Assembly: GCF_019710745.1 (NCBI RefSeq)
Contig: NZ_JAHKJW010000036.1
Span: forward strand, 1 to 33,062
Length of the DNA: 33,062 bases
Origin: Streptomyces beigongshangae
GTDB taxonomy: Bacteria > Actinomycetota > Actinomycetes > Streptomycetales > Streptomycetaceae
Direction: 5' to 3'
Shown here: in pieces, positions 14,356 to 20,402 of the stretch
Layout: each line of letters starts with the position of its first letter
How positions within the stretch are numbered: the stretch's first letter is position 1
Position numbers and translations under genes: made by a program
Notes under the pieces: model-generated
Told to the model about the DNA's origin: nothing
Seen by the model: only the letters and a program-made list of their open reading frames with translations
Databases searched by the model: none

Positions 14356-14529
14356 TCAGCTGCCGGGCCTCTTCATGCGCCGGGACGCCCTGGTGGTGGC
14401 CTGCTGGGCCTTGTCGGCCAGTTGCTCGCCGCGGCCCTCGCCCTCCATGGACTTGTCGTGCATGACCCGGCCCGCGGTCTCCTTCAGCTTGCCCTTCATC
14501 TGCTTGGCCTTGCTCTTCGCCTTGCTCAT
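14356..14529 (-). CDS. CsbD-family small stress protein
   Basis: A 57-residue, Lys-rich hydrophilic protein (starts MSKAKSKAKQMKGKLKET; middle VMHDKSMEGEGRGEQLADKA) with the layout of CsbD proteins, which are controlled by SigB in Bacillus and of unknown biochemical role. Here the basic Lys-rich start and C-terminal RRMKRPGS suggest possible nucleic-acid contact, which is inference. The ATG at 14529 has AAGGA 8 nt upstream. It is monocistronic: a terminator follows, and the sigma gene lies 343 bp upstream in the same orientation. No clear SigB-type promoter was found directly in front. Confidence 0.82.
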   Translation of the reverse strand: MSKAKSKAKQMKGKLKETAGRVMHDKSMEGEGRGEQLADKAQQATTRASRRMKRPGS

Positions 14530-14871
14530 GGTGTTCCGTCCTTCCGACGGGGTCGACTGGCCCCTCCACCCTGCGCCCGCCGCACACCCTTCGCAATCCG
14601 TGACGATGGGACACTCTGCGTGACGGTCGTTCGGAGGGGCGCGCGGCCCGGCAGGCGTTCCGCCGTGCGGACGTCACGTTCCGGAACCCCGTGGGGCCCT
14701 CGTGACGAGGTGTTTTGCCCACGCTCCGCTGGTTACTCCGGACGGTGACGGGTCGCTGGCAAACCTCTCCCGGGAGGGTTCGGCAGTGAGCTCGCCGCGC
14801 AGCCGCCCGGCCCGGGAGCACCCCGGGACGGGCGGCTGGCTCCGTTCCGCCCGCCCGCGCGGCCGGCAGGT
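14530..14871. other. 342-bp gap between the sigma gene and csbD
   Basis: The gap contains the csbD leader, an imperfect dyad CGTCACG...CGTGACG (14672-14678/14701-14707), a plus-strand SigB-like promoter (14712-14736) and a near-perfect 19-bp dyad (14762-14780) that could terminate transcription from either side. No protein gene is supported; a 14-codon GTG frame at 14745-14789 is noted only because it follows the promoter closely. Confidence 0.5.
14712..14736 (+). promoter_or_regulatory. SigB-like promoter pointing at the sigma gene's 3' end
   Basis: GTTT (14712-14715), 15 nt and GGTTAC (14731-14736) differ from the stress-promoter consensus by one base. No gene lies downstream on this strand; a transcript would run antisense into the sigma gene unless stopped at the dyad 14762-14780. 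Confidence 0.35.
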
Positions 14872-15732
14872 TCAGCCGGGGCCGCGACCGTGGCCGGAAC
14901 CGGAACCGGAACCGGCACCGGGTTCGGGGTCCGGATCGGCGAGGGCCTCGTCGCGCACCCTGGCACAGCACCCGCTGAGCAGTCGCGAGACGTGCATCTG
15001 CGAGATGCCCAGGTGCTCGGCGATGCGCCCCTGGGTCATGCCCCGGAAGAAGCGCAGGTAGAGGATGGTCCGCTCACGTTCGGGCAGCGCGGCGATGCAG
15101 GGCTTGACGGCCTCGCGGTCCACGACCAGGTCGAACCCGGTGTCGGACTCACCGAGGGCGTCACCGAGGGCGTAGCCGTCGTCGCTGCCGGGCAGTTCCG
15201 CGTCGAGGGAGAGGGCGGTGAAGCTGTCGAGCGCCTCGAACCCGGCCCTGACGTCGTCCTCGCTCATCCCCGCGTGCGCGGCGATCTCGGCGACGGTGGG
15301 CCGGCGGCCCTGGGTGGTCTGCCCCAGCTCCTTCGCGGCGGCGCGGACCCGGTTGCGCAGGTCCTGGACGCGCCGCGGCACATGGAGAACCCACATGTGG
15401 TCGCGGAAGTGCCGTTTGATCTCGCCGGTGATGGTCGGGATGGCATAGCTCTCGAAGGCGTTGCCGCGCTCCGGGTCGTAGCGGTCGACGGCCTTCACGA
15501 GACCGAGGGCCGCCACCTGGACGAGGTCCTCGACGGACTCCCCCCTGCCCCGGTACCGCATGGCGATACGGTTCGCCATGGGCAGCCAGTCCCGCACCAG
15601 CCCTTCGCGCAGGGCCCGCCGCTCGGGCCCCTCCGGGAGGGAGGCGAGCCGTTCGAAGGCCGCCGCCGTGTCGGGGGCGTCGTCATGGGGATGCTGCTTC
15701 GTCCTCACGGTGATCGGCATGGTGCGTCGCAT
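14872..15732 (-). CDS. SigB/SigF/SigG-family RNA polymerase sigma factor
   Basis: A group 3 sigma factor of about 286 residues. Region 2 reads VEDLVQVAALGLVKAVDRYDPERGNAFESYA with TITGEIKRHFRDH, region 3 includes ELGQTTQGRRPTVAEIAAHAGMSEDDV, and region 4 has LPERERTILYLRFFRGMTQ plus the helix-turn-helix IAEHLGISQMHVSRLL. Streptomycetes carry several such sigmas for osmotic, oxidative and developmental stress, recognising GTTT-N14-16-GGGTAC promoters. No anti-sigma gene is adjacent, which is unusual for the family. The start is uncertain: ATG 15732 has GAGGGAG very close, and ATG 15720 (MPITVRTKQ) is 12 nt from it. A TTG at 15846 would add 38 atypical residues. The tail is a Gly/Ser/Pro run. 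It may be autoregulated through 15867-15892. Confidence 0.92.
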   Translation of the reverse strand: MRRTMPITVRTKQHPHDDAPDTAAAFERLASLPEGPERRALREGLVRDWLPMANRIAMRYRGRGESVEDLVQVAALGLVKAVDRYDPERGNAFESYAIPTITGEIKRHFRDHMWVLHVPRRVQDLRNRVRAAAKELGQTTQGRRPTVAEIAAHAGMSEDDVRAGFEALDSFTALSLDAELPGSDDGYALGDALGESDTGFDLVVDREAVKPCIAALPERERTILYLRFFRGMTQGRIAEHLGISQMHVSRLLSGCCARVRDEALADPDPEPGAGSGSGSGHGRGPG

Positions 15733-15757
15733 CTCCCTCGGAGCGTGCTCTCGGAAC

Positions 15758-15832
15758 TCAGTCACCGCGGGAGGGCGCACAGAGGGCCCGGCCGGGACAC
15801 AACCGAGGCAGGTCTGGCTCACCAGCTTCCAC
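15758..15832 (-). CDS. Possible 24-codon leader ORF upstream of the sigma gene
   Basis: A GTG at 15832 is preceded by GGAGG with ideal 7-nt spacing and opens a 24-codon frame (begins VEAGEPDLPRLC) that ends in TGA at 15758, 25 nt before the sigma ATG at 15732. Its third-position G/C is lower than that of real genes here, so if it is translated it is more likely a regulatory leader than a functional protein. Confidence 0.35.
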   Translation of the reverse strand: MEAGEPDLPRLCPGRALCAPSRGD

Positions 15833-15866
15833 GGACGTGCCTCCAATCCGAAGCACTGTTCATAAA

Positions 15867-15892
15867 ATCCCCCAAAGAGGACATATCCAAAC
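15867..15892 (-). promoter_or_regulatory. SigB-like promoter upstream of the sigma gene
   Basis: On the minus strand, GTTT (15892-15889), a 16-nt spacer and GGGGAT (15872-15867) differ from GTTT-N14-16-GGGTAT by one base. It sits in an A/T-rich patch unusual for this genome. The predicted start is near 15860, giving a leader of about 130 nt that contains the small ORF. Autoregulation is suggested. Confidence 0.45.
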
Positions 15893-16004
15893 TATTCATT
15901 TCATAGCATTACTTACCTCGATCGGTCGATCGGAGAGGGTGAAGGCCGAGCGGTCCACGGGCGGGAAGCAATCCGCGGACGGGGGGCCGGTGAGCCGCGG
16001 CACT

Positions 16005-16028
16005 GTTTCGGACGGTGGCGCAGGGTAA
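16005..16028 (+). promoter_or_regulatory. SigB-type promoter of the DUF6479 gene
   Basis: GTTT (16005-16008), exactly 14 nt, then GGGTAA (16023-16028). The box ends 10 nt before the ATG at 16039, so the transcript would start about 4 nt before the start codon and would exclude much of the GGAGG seen at 16032-16036. Confidence 0.55.
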
Positions 16029-16038
16029 CCCGGAGGCA

Positions 16039-16401
16039 ATGGACTACAACGTGACACCACTGGCCGCCTCGGGCTCGGCGGAGGGCGGAATCGTGCCGTT
16101 CCTGATCGGCATCATCGTCGTCGGTGGCCTGATCTTCGCCGTCTCATGGGGGCGCCGGCAGCGCTCCAAGCAGCCCCCGCCGCCCCGCCCCGAGGAGCAG
16201 CCCCGCCTCCCGGAGTCGGGCCCCGTGGGCGAGGTGCGTGAACGGCGCGAGCCCGACGAGGTGTCCCGGGGCGACCGGATGTCCCCGCACGACCTGGGTG
16301 GCGGCACGTCGCACCGCGCGCCGGAACAGGGTTCCCCGACCTGGGACCGGAACAGCGGCAGCGGCAGCGGCTTCGGGAGCGGTGGCCCCGGTCCCACCTG
16401 A
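16039..16401 (+). CDS. DUF6479-family membrane-anchored protein
   Basis: A 120-residue protein with one N-terminal membrane segment (about 18-36, IVPFLIGIIVVGGLIFAVSW) followed by a basic stop-transfer (GRRQRSKQ) and a hydrophilic cytosolic tail carrying the family signature PPPPRPEEQPRLPESGP. It ends in a Gly/Ser run. The family is common in Streptomyces and of unknown function. The start at 16039 fits the short extracellular N-terminus of homologues; a GTG at 16015 is in frame but unsupported. A SigB-type promoter directly upstream and divergence from the sigma gene suggest stress control. Confidence 0.85.
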   Translation: MDYNVTPLAASGSAEGGIVPFLIGIIVVGGLIFAVSWGRRQRSKQPPPPRPEEQPRLPESGPVGEVRERREPDEVSRGDRMSPHDLGGGTSHRAPEQGSPTWDRNSGSGSGFGSGGPGPT

Positions 16402-16513
16402 CCCGCGCCGCCGCCATGGGCGCCGCCGCGGGCGGTCCGCCCTCCCGGCCCTCCCGGCCCGCCCGTTCCGGCGCCCGGGAGGGCTGACGCGCAGGTGAGG
16501 GGTTCCCGATCAC

Positions 16514-16519
16514 GGGTAC
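16514..16519 (+). promoter_or_regulatory. GGGTAC -10-like box 9 nt before the di-iron enzyme gene
   Basis: GGGTAC (16514-16519, within the palindrome GGGTACCC) ends 9 nt before the ATG at 16529. No GTTT is present at the right distance; only GTGA (16495-16498) is available, so the -35 is weak. There is no ribosome-binding site in the short gap, consistent with a nearly leaderless mRNA. Confidence 0.4.
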
Positions 16520-16528
16520 CCGTTCCGC

Positions 16529-17530
16529 ATGGAACCTGCAGTCAAGCGCCCGGGCGCGGAACCGGCACTCCCCCCGAGCCGCGGGGAGATCTCCGCGGCG
16601 CTCATCGAGTACCTGCGTGACGCGGGACCCCTGCCCGACGGGGCGGCGCTCGCCGGCGCCGACCCGCTCGGCGACGACCTCCAGCTCGCCCTGTACCTCT
16701 GCTACGAGCTGCACTACCGGGGCTTCGCGGGCGTCGGCGACGACCGCGAGTGGGACCCGGAACTGCTGCGGTTGCGCGCCGCCCTGGAGAAGCCGTTCCT
16801 GGCGGTCCTGCGCGCACGGGCGACCCGGCACGGACACGCCGACGAGGCACTGGACGAGCTGCTCGTCGAACCCCTCGACGGCCAGGGCGTCTCCCATTTC
16901 CTCCAGGACAAGGGCGAGTTGTGGCAGCTGCGCGAGTACGCAGCGCTGCGCTCGGTCTACCACCTCAAGGAAGCCGACCCGCACGCCTGGGTCCTGCCCC
17001 GCCTGTGGGGGCGGGCGAAGGCCGGCATGGCGGCGGTGGAGTTCGACGAGTACGGGGCGGGGCGCGCCGATCGCGTGCACGCCAAGCTGTTCGCCGACCT
17101 CATGACCGACCTGGACCTGGATCCGGCGTACGGACGCTACCTGGACGCGAGCGGTGCCGAAGCCCTGGCCATCGTGAACATGATGTCCCTCTTCGGTCTG
17201 CACCGGGCGCTGCGCGGCGCGCTGGTGGGTCACTTCGCCGCGGTGGAGATCACGTCGTCCCCCGGTTCCAGGCGGCTCGCGAAGGCGATGCGGCGTACCG
17301 GGGCCGGCCGGGCGGCCGAGTACTTCTACGCCGAGCACGTCGAGGCGGACGCGGTGCACGAGCAGGTCGTACGCCGGGAGGTCGTCGCGGGCCTGCTGGA
17401 GGAGGAGCCCCACCTCGACGGGGACATCGCGTTCGGTGCCGACGCCACCGGCTGGCTGGAGGACCGCCTCGCGGACCGGCTGCTGGCGGCGTGGCGCTCG
17501 GGGCAGTCGTCGCTGCGGACCGCCGTATGA
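16529..17530 (+). CDS. Iron-containing redox enzyme (haem-oxygenase-like di-iron fold)
   Basis: A 333-residue all-helical cytosolic protein of the haem-oxygenase-like di-iron oxidase superfamily. Likely metal-binding helices are visible: YLCYELHYRGF (Glu60, His62), VEFDEYGAG (Glu171, Glu174) and EHVEADAVHE (Glu269, His270, Glu272, His277). Members of this fold oxidise amines, fatty acids or amino acids using O2; the substrate here is unknown. The ATG at 16529 is the most upstream start in frame and lacks a ribosome-binding site, with a GGGTAC box 9 nt before it. A CDGSH iron-sulfur protein follows 72 nt later on the same strand and may supply electrons (inference). Confidence 0.85.
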   Translation: MEPAVKRPGAEPALPPSRGEISAALIEYLRDAGPLPDGAALAGADPLGDDLQLALYLCYELHYRGFAGVGDDREWDPELLRLRAALEKPFLAVLRARATRHGHADEALDELLVEPLDGQGVSHFLQDKGELWQLREYAALRSVYHLKEADPHAWVLPRLWGRAKAGMAAVEFDEYGAGRADRVHAKLFADLMTDLDLDPAYGRYLDASGAEALAIVNMMSLFGLHRALRGALVGHFAAVEITSSPGSRRLAKAMRRTGAGRAAEYFYAEHVEADAVHEQVVRREVVAGLLEEEPHLDGDIAFGADATGWLEDRLADRLLAAWRSGQSSLRTAV

Positions 17531-17602
17531 CCGCGCCGGCCGCGTTCCCGCGCCGGCCGCACCACCCCTTCGGACAGGGAACAGGAAGGACGGTGAACGG
17601 CC

Positions 17603-17827
17603 GTGCCTGACATGCCCGCCGGACGTCCGCGCCGGATCGTCGCCCGCCGTGACGGCCCCATGCTCGTGGAGGGCCCCGTCGAGATCGCCCTGGAGGACGG
17701 CACGACGGTGTCCTCCGACCGCTTCTGCGTGGCCCTGTGCACGTGCCGGCGCAGCCGCATCTATCCCTGGTGCGACACCAGCCACCGCAAGCACTCCCCC
17801 GCCCCGCGGCCCGGTTCCGGGGACTGA
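17603..17827 (+). CDS. CDGSH iron-sulfur domain protein
   Basis: A 74-residue protein with the complete CDGSH signature C-x-C-x2-S-x3-P-x-C-D-x2-H: Cys46, Cys48, Cys57 and His61 (CTCRRSRIYPWCDTSH). It should bind one redox-active [2Fe-2S] cluster through three Cys and one His, as mitoNEET does. It is cytosolic, with no signal or membrane segment. The GTG start at 17603 has AAGGA 13 nt upstream; an ATG at 17612 is a possible alternative. It sits directly after the di-iron enzyme gene, probably in one operon, and its role may be electron transfer to or iron handling for that enzyme. Confidence 0.92.
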   Translation: MPDMPAGRPRRIVARRDGPMLVEGPVEIALEDGTTVSSDRFCVALCTCRRSRIYPWCDTSHRKHSPAPRPGSGD

Positions 17828-17833
17828 GGCCCC

Positions 17834-17860
17834 GGGGCCGCGGCGGGTCGCCGCGGCCCC
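17834..17860. terminator. 12-bp perfect bidirectional terminator
   Basis: The arms 17834-17845 and 17849-17860 are exact complements with a GGT loop. The hairpin fills the gap between the convergent stops at 17827 and 17862. Confidence 0.8.
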
Positions 17861-17861
17861 G

Positions 17862-18254
17862 TCACGGACGGGCCGCCGGCACCCGGCCGCGGCGCCACGA
17901 ACGGGCGGGACGGGGTTCCTGGTCCGGCAGCCAGCCGAAGGCCAGGCAGCTGCCGGTGACACCGAGCAGGAGGCCGATCAGGAACCCGCCCAGGTTCGAG
18001 GTGAGCCAGGTGCCCAGGGAGACCAGGACCCCGCAGATCGAGTAGAAGAGGCGCTGTGCGGGGTTGAACAGGATCAGCAGCCCGCAGATCAGCATCAGCA
18101 CCGGCAGGAGGTAGCCGGCCAGGCCCTGTGCGCCGATGTGCAGGACGACCTTCAGCGACGCCTTCTGCGTGAGGAGGATCTCCGCCCCGCCCAGGGCGAG
18201 CAGCAGTCCGCCCCAGAACGGGCGGGCCGCACGCCAGCGCCGGAAGGCGGTCAT
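17862..18254 (-). CDS. DUF6114-family integral membrane protein
   Basis: A 130-residue protein with four predicted membrane segments (about 12-30, 45-62, 68-85 and 90-112) and a short basic tail. DUF6114 has no assigned function and is typically found next to DUF6230 in Streptomyces. Its ATG overlaps the stop codon of the upstream DUF6230 gene (TGATG), so the two are translationally coupled and probably act together in the envelope. A perfect hairpin follows the stop. Confidence 0.9.
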   Translation of the reverse strand: MTAFRRWRAARPFWGGLLLALGGAEILLTQKASLKVVLHIGAQGLAGYLLPVLMLICGLLILFNPAQRLFYSICGVLVSLGTWLTSNLGGFLIGLLLGVTGSCLAFGWLPDQEPRPARSWRRGRVPAARP

Positions 18255-18946
18255 CAGCAGCCCCGGTCGCTGAAGCGGAGCTTCAGGCCGGGGAGCTTGA
18301 ACACCGCCGCCGTGGTGGCGTAGTTGGTCTGGCGCAGGTTGGCGATGTGGACGGTGTCGGCCTGCTGGCTGAAGACCCCCTTCGGGCCCCGCGCATGGGA
18401 CTTGTCGAGCGTGCTGGCGTCGTTGCCGATCTCGATGTTGTCGAAGGCCGCGTTGCCCGACAGCTCGGTGGAGTCGGTGGTGAGGTTGGTCGCGGAGACC
18501 TTCTGCGAGCCCTGGCCCGCGGTGATGAGCAGGTTCGTGCCGCCGAGGTCGACGCTCTGGCAGAGCTTGGTGAGCGTCGCCTTCTTGATCGCGGAGACCA
18601 CCACCAGGACCTGGCCGCCGGTGTCGCCCTCGTTGGGGCTGCCCTCGGCCATCTGGTCGAGGGCGCCGAACTGCGCGAAGCCCTCGCCGTCGAGGTTCGT
18701 CGCGGTGACCGTGAACGGCATGCCGGAGATGGCGAACTGCACGCCCAGGGCCCCCTGGGCGGTGAGGATCATGAGGCCCGCGGCCACCGCGGTGGCGGGG
18801 ACCGCCATCACCGCGGCACGGCGCAGCCGGACCCGCCCCCGTCTTCCGGGGCTCTCGGGCACCTCCGGCACGGAACCGCCCTCCCGTGCTCCGGAGGACT
18901 CGGGGGTGGCGCCGGCGGACGAGCCGGCATCCGGGGACGAGGCCAT
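18254..18946 (-). CDS. DUF6230-family membrane-anchored exported protein
   Basis: A 230-residue protein with a Gly/Ser/Pro-rich N-terminus, a basic GRRGRVRLRR stretch, one membrane segment (about 48-70) and an extracytoplasmic domain of about 150 residues (GVQFAISGMPFTVTATNLDGEG onward, in pieces with repeated beta-type alternation and two Cys). DUF6230 function is unknown. The ATG at 18946 has AGGGAG 6 nt upstream; further ATGs upstream lack a ribosome-binding site. Its promoter is probably at 19137-19166, leaving a leader of about 180 nt that contains three 14-bp repeats. It is coupled to the DUF6114 gene downstream. Confidence 0.9.
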   Translation of the reverse strand: MASSPDAGSSAGATPESSGAREGGSVPEVPESPGRRGRVRLRRAAVMAVPATAVAAGLMILTAQGALGVQFAISGMPFTVTATNLDGEGFAQFGALDQMAEGSPNEGDTGGQVLVVVSAIKKATLTKLCQSVDLGGTNLLITAGQGSQKVSATNLTTDSTELSGNAAFDNIEIGNDASTLDKSHARGPKGVFSQQADTVHIANLRQTNYATTAAVFKLPGLKLRFSDRGC

Positions 18947-19005
18947 GTTCTGCTCCCTGGGCATGGTCGACGCGAGGTGGGACTTCGGTTCGGACGGCGC
19001 ATCCG

Positions 19006-19047
19006 GATGGCACGTATCAGGTGGCACGCTCCAGGTGGCACGTCGTC
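19006..19047. repeat. 14-bp repeat, three tandem units, in the DUF6230 leader
   Basis: Units begin at 19006, 19020 and 19034; each starts G(A/G)TGGCACG. They lie 60-101 bp upstream of the ATG and downstream of the predicted transcription start, so they would be in the mRNA leader or act as a repeated operator. Confidence 0.8.
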
Positions 19048-19136
19048 CTGGCGCGGACGGCGGCCGCGGCGCACGCCTCCTGACGCCTCCCGTGGGGCGC
19101 AAGGACTTTCTCGTTACGCAGCAGTAGCCGCGACGG

Positions 19137-19166
19137 AAGTTACCCGCGGTAAGTGACAAGGGTCAA
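19137..19166 (-). promoter_or_regulatory. Vegetative-type promoter of the DUF6230-DUF6114 operon
   Basis: On the minus strand, TTGACC (19166-19161), 18 nt and TAACTT (19142-19137) fit the principal-sigma pattern TTGACA-N18-TAnnnT. The predicted start is near 19130. Confidence 0.5.
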
Positions 19167-19268
19167 GCATCCCGCACGAAAAGGAAGGCCGGTGCGATCC
19201 CGCACCGCCGACCACGCCGCCGACCACGCCGCCGCCGGCCGATTGAGCGTCAACTTGCTTCCTGCACC

Positions 19269-19298
19269 TTGACGTTGAACATCCGTCAGGTCTACAAC
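19269..19298 (+). promoter_or_regulatory. Possible promoter of the secreted-protein gene
   Basis: TTGACG (19269-19274), 18 nt and TACAAC (19293-19298); the -35 is good and the -10 is only partial. It would give a leader of about 325 nt. TTGACG is also the right arm of a 6-bp dyad starting at 19248, a possible operator. Confidence 0.3.
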
Positions 19299-19545
19299 TC
19301 TCCCTGGCTGCGCAGGGATCCGTGGCGCCGGGTCCGACCGATGACGCACGCCGCTTCCCGGGTTCCGTCCCGTCACACGGCCGGCAGGCCGCCGCTCGCA
19401 GACCGACCGCACATGCGCTCCGCAGTCATCCCTCCACGGCACCGGCACGGCCGCTTCCCCCTTCGGGACCGCGTCCGGCCACCCTGCCCGCCGGTCCCGT
19501 GCCGGGGGCCGTCCTTCGACGCCTCCGGCCGGTCGGCCGGCAGCA

Positions 19546-19590
19546 GCCGCCGGCCCGTCGCGTACGGAGAAGGCGCGACGGGCCGGCGGC
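19546..19590 (+). other. 17-bp perfect hairpin just before the ribosome-binding site
   Basis: The arms 19546-19562 and 19574-19590 are exact complements around an 11-nt loop and end 27 nt before the GAGG of the secreted-protein gene. It has no T tail. It may stabilise the mRNA, attenuate transcription, or shield the gene from upstream read-through. Confidence 0.75.
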
Positions 19591-19629
19591 GGCCCCTCTC
19601 CCACCCCCACTCCGGAATGAGGCACCCGC

Positions 19630-20295
19630 ATGCGTACTCGGACTTCCCTCGCCCTGGCCTGTGCCGTCACGGCCCTCGCCCTCTCGGCGGCCGGTCCCGC
19701 CTCGGCGGCCGACGGCACGGTCCTGACCACCGGCGGCGCCGGCGGAACGGCGGTCGCCGCCGGTGACGTCCTCAGCGCCTCCCTGGCCGCCGGCACGAGC
19801 GCCACGCTCTACTCCAGCGCCACCGGCACGAGCGGCGTCTCCTGTTCGTCGTCGGCCTTCGTGGCCAGGGTCCTCGACAACCCGGCCGCGCCCGGCACGG
19901 CCACCGAGTCGGTCACCGCCCACACCTTCGACAGCGCGAGCTGCTCCAGCAACGTCACCGGCGTGCTGGGCGTCACCCGCGTCACGGTCGACAACCTGCC
20001 CTACACCGCGGCCGTGAGTTCCGGGGGCAGCCTCACCATCACGCCCCCCGCCGGTTCGAGCATCCAGACGACGGCCGTCCTGCGCACGCTGCTCGGCACC
20101 GTCACCTGCGTCTACCGGGCGCCCAGCCTGTCCGGCACGGTGAACAACGCCGACAACAGCATCTCGTTCTCGAAGCAGCAGTTCATCAAGTTCTCCGGCT
20201 CGTCGCTGTGCTTCAACAACGGCTACTTCACCGCCAAGTACGCCCCGGTCGCCGACACCTCGCAGGCCGGCGGCCCGGCGGTCTTCGTCAACTGA
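19630..20295 (+). CDS. Small secreted protein of unknown function
   Basis: A 221-residue protein with a clear Sec-type signal peptide (MRTRTSLALACAVTALALSA..., likely cleavage after ASA near residue 26). The mature part is rich in Ser, Thr, Gly and Ala, predicted mainly beta, with four Cys (in GVSC, SASC, VTC and SLC) that could form two disulfides. I do not recognise a named domain. The ATG at 19630 has GAGG 7 nt upstream and follows a strong leader hairpin. It is divergent from the DUF6230-DUF6114 pair and monocistronic, ending at a 21-bp hairpin. A cell-surface or spore-coat structural role is possible but not shown. Confidence 0.85.
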   Translation: MRTRTSLALACAVTALALSAAGPASAADGTVLTTGGAGGTAVAAGDVLSASLAAGTSATLYSSATGTSGVSCSSSAFVARVLDNPAAPGTATESVTAHTFDSASCSSNVTGVLGVTRVTVDNLPYTAAVSSGGSLTITPPAGSSIQTTAVLRTLLGTVTCVYRAPSLSGTVNNADNSISFSKQQFIKFSGSSLCFNNGYFTAKYAPVADTSQAGGPAVFVN

Positions 20296-20350
20296 CACGG
20301 CGCGACCGACACCGCTCCGCCGGCCGGTACCGGCCGGCGGGCACCCCGCA

Positions 20351-20396
20351 CGCGGGTGCGGGGCGGGGAGACGTGTCTCCCCGCCCCGCACCCGCG
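20351..20396. terminator. 21-bp perfect bidirectional terminator
   Basis: The arms 20351-20371 and 20376-20396 are exact complements with a CGTG loop, the longest hairpin in the window. It lies between the convergent stops at 20295 and 20403. A second palindrome (CCGGCCGGTACCGGCCGG) lies just upstream. Confidence 0.9.
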
Positions 20397-20402
20397 CACG
20401 CC

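Larger units (their letters stand above)
19167..19629. other. 463-bp divergent region upstream of the secreted protein
   Basis: It contains a 12-bp tandem duplication GCCGACCACGCC (19207-19230), a dyad CGTCAA-N15-TTGACG (19248-19274), a possible promoter (19269-19298) and a 17-bp hairpin (19546-19590). An ATG frame at 19341 runs into the next gene but has poor third-position bias, so I see no protein gene here. Confidence 0.5.

Noticed and set aside
15061..15910. N-terminally extended sigma factor from TTG 15846
   Set aside because: The added 38 residues do not resemble the family, and the GGAGG there is better spaced for the GTG of the small leader frame.
19341..19766. Possible gene in the leader of the secreted protein
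   Set aside because: Third-position G/C is well below that of the neighbours. It has no ribosome-binding site and runs through the 17-bp hairpin into the next gene in another frame.
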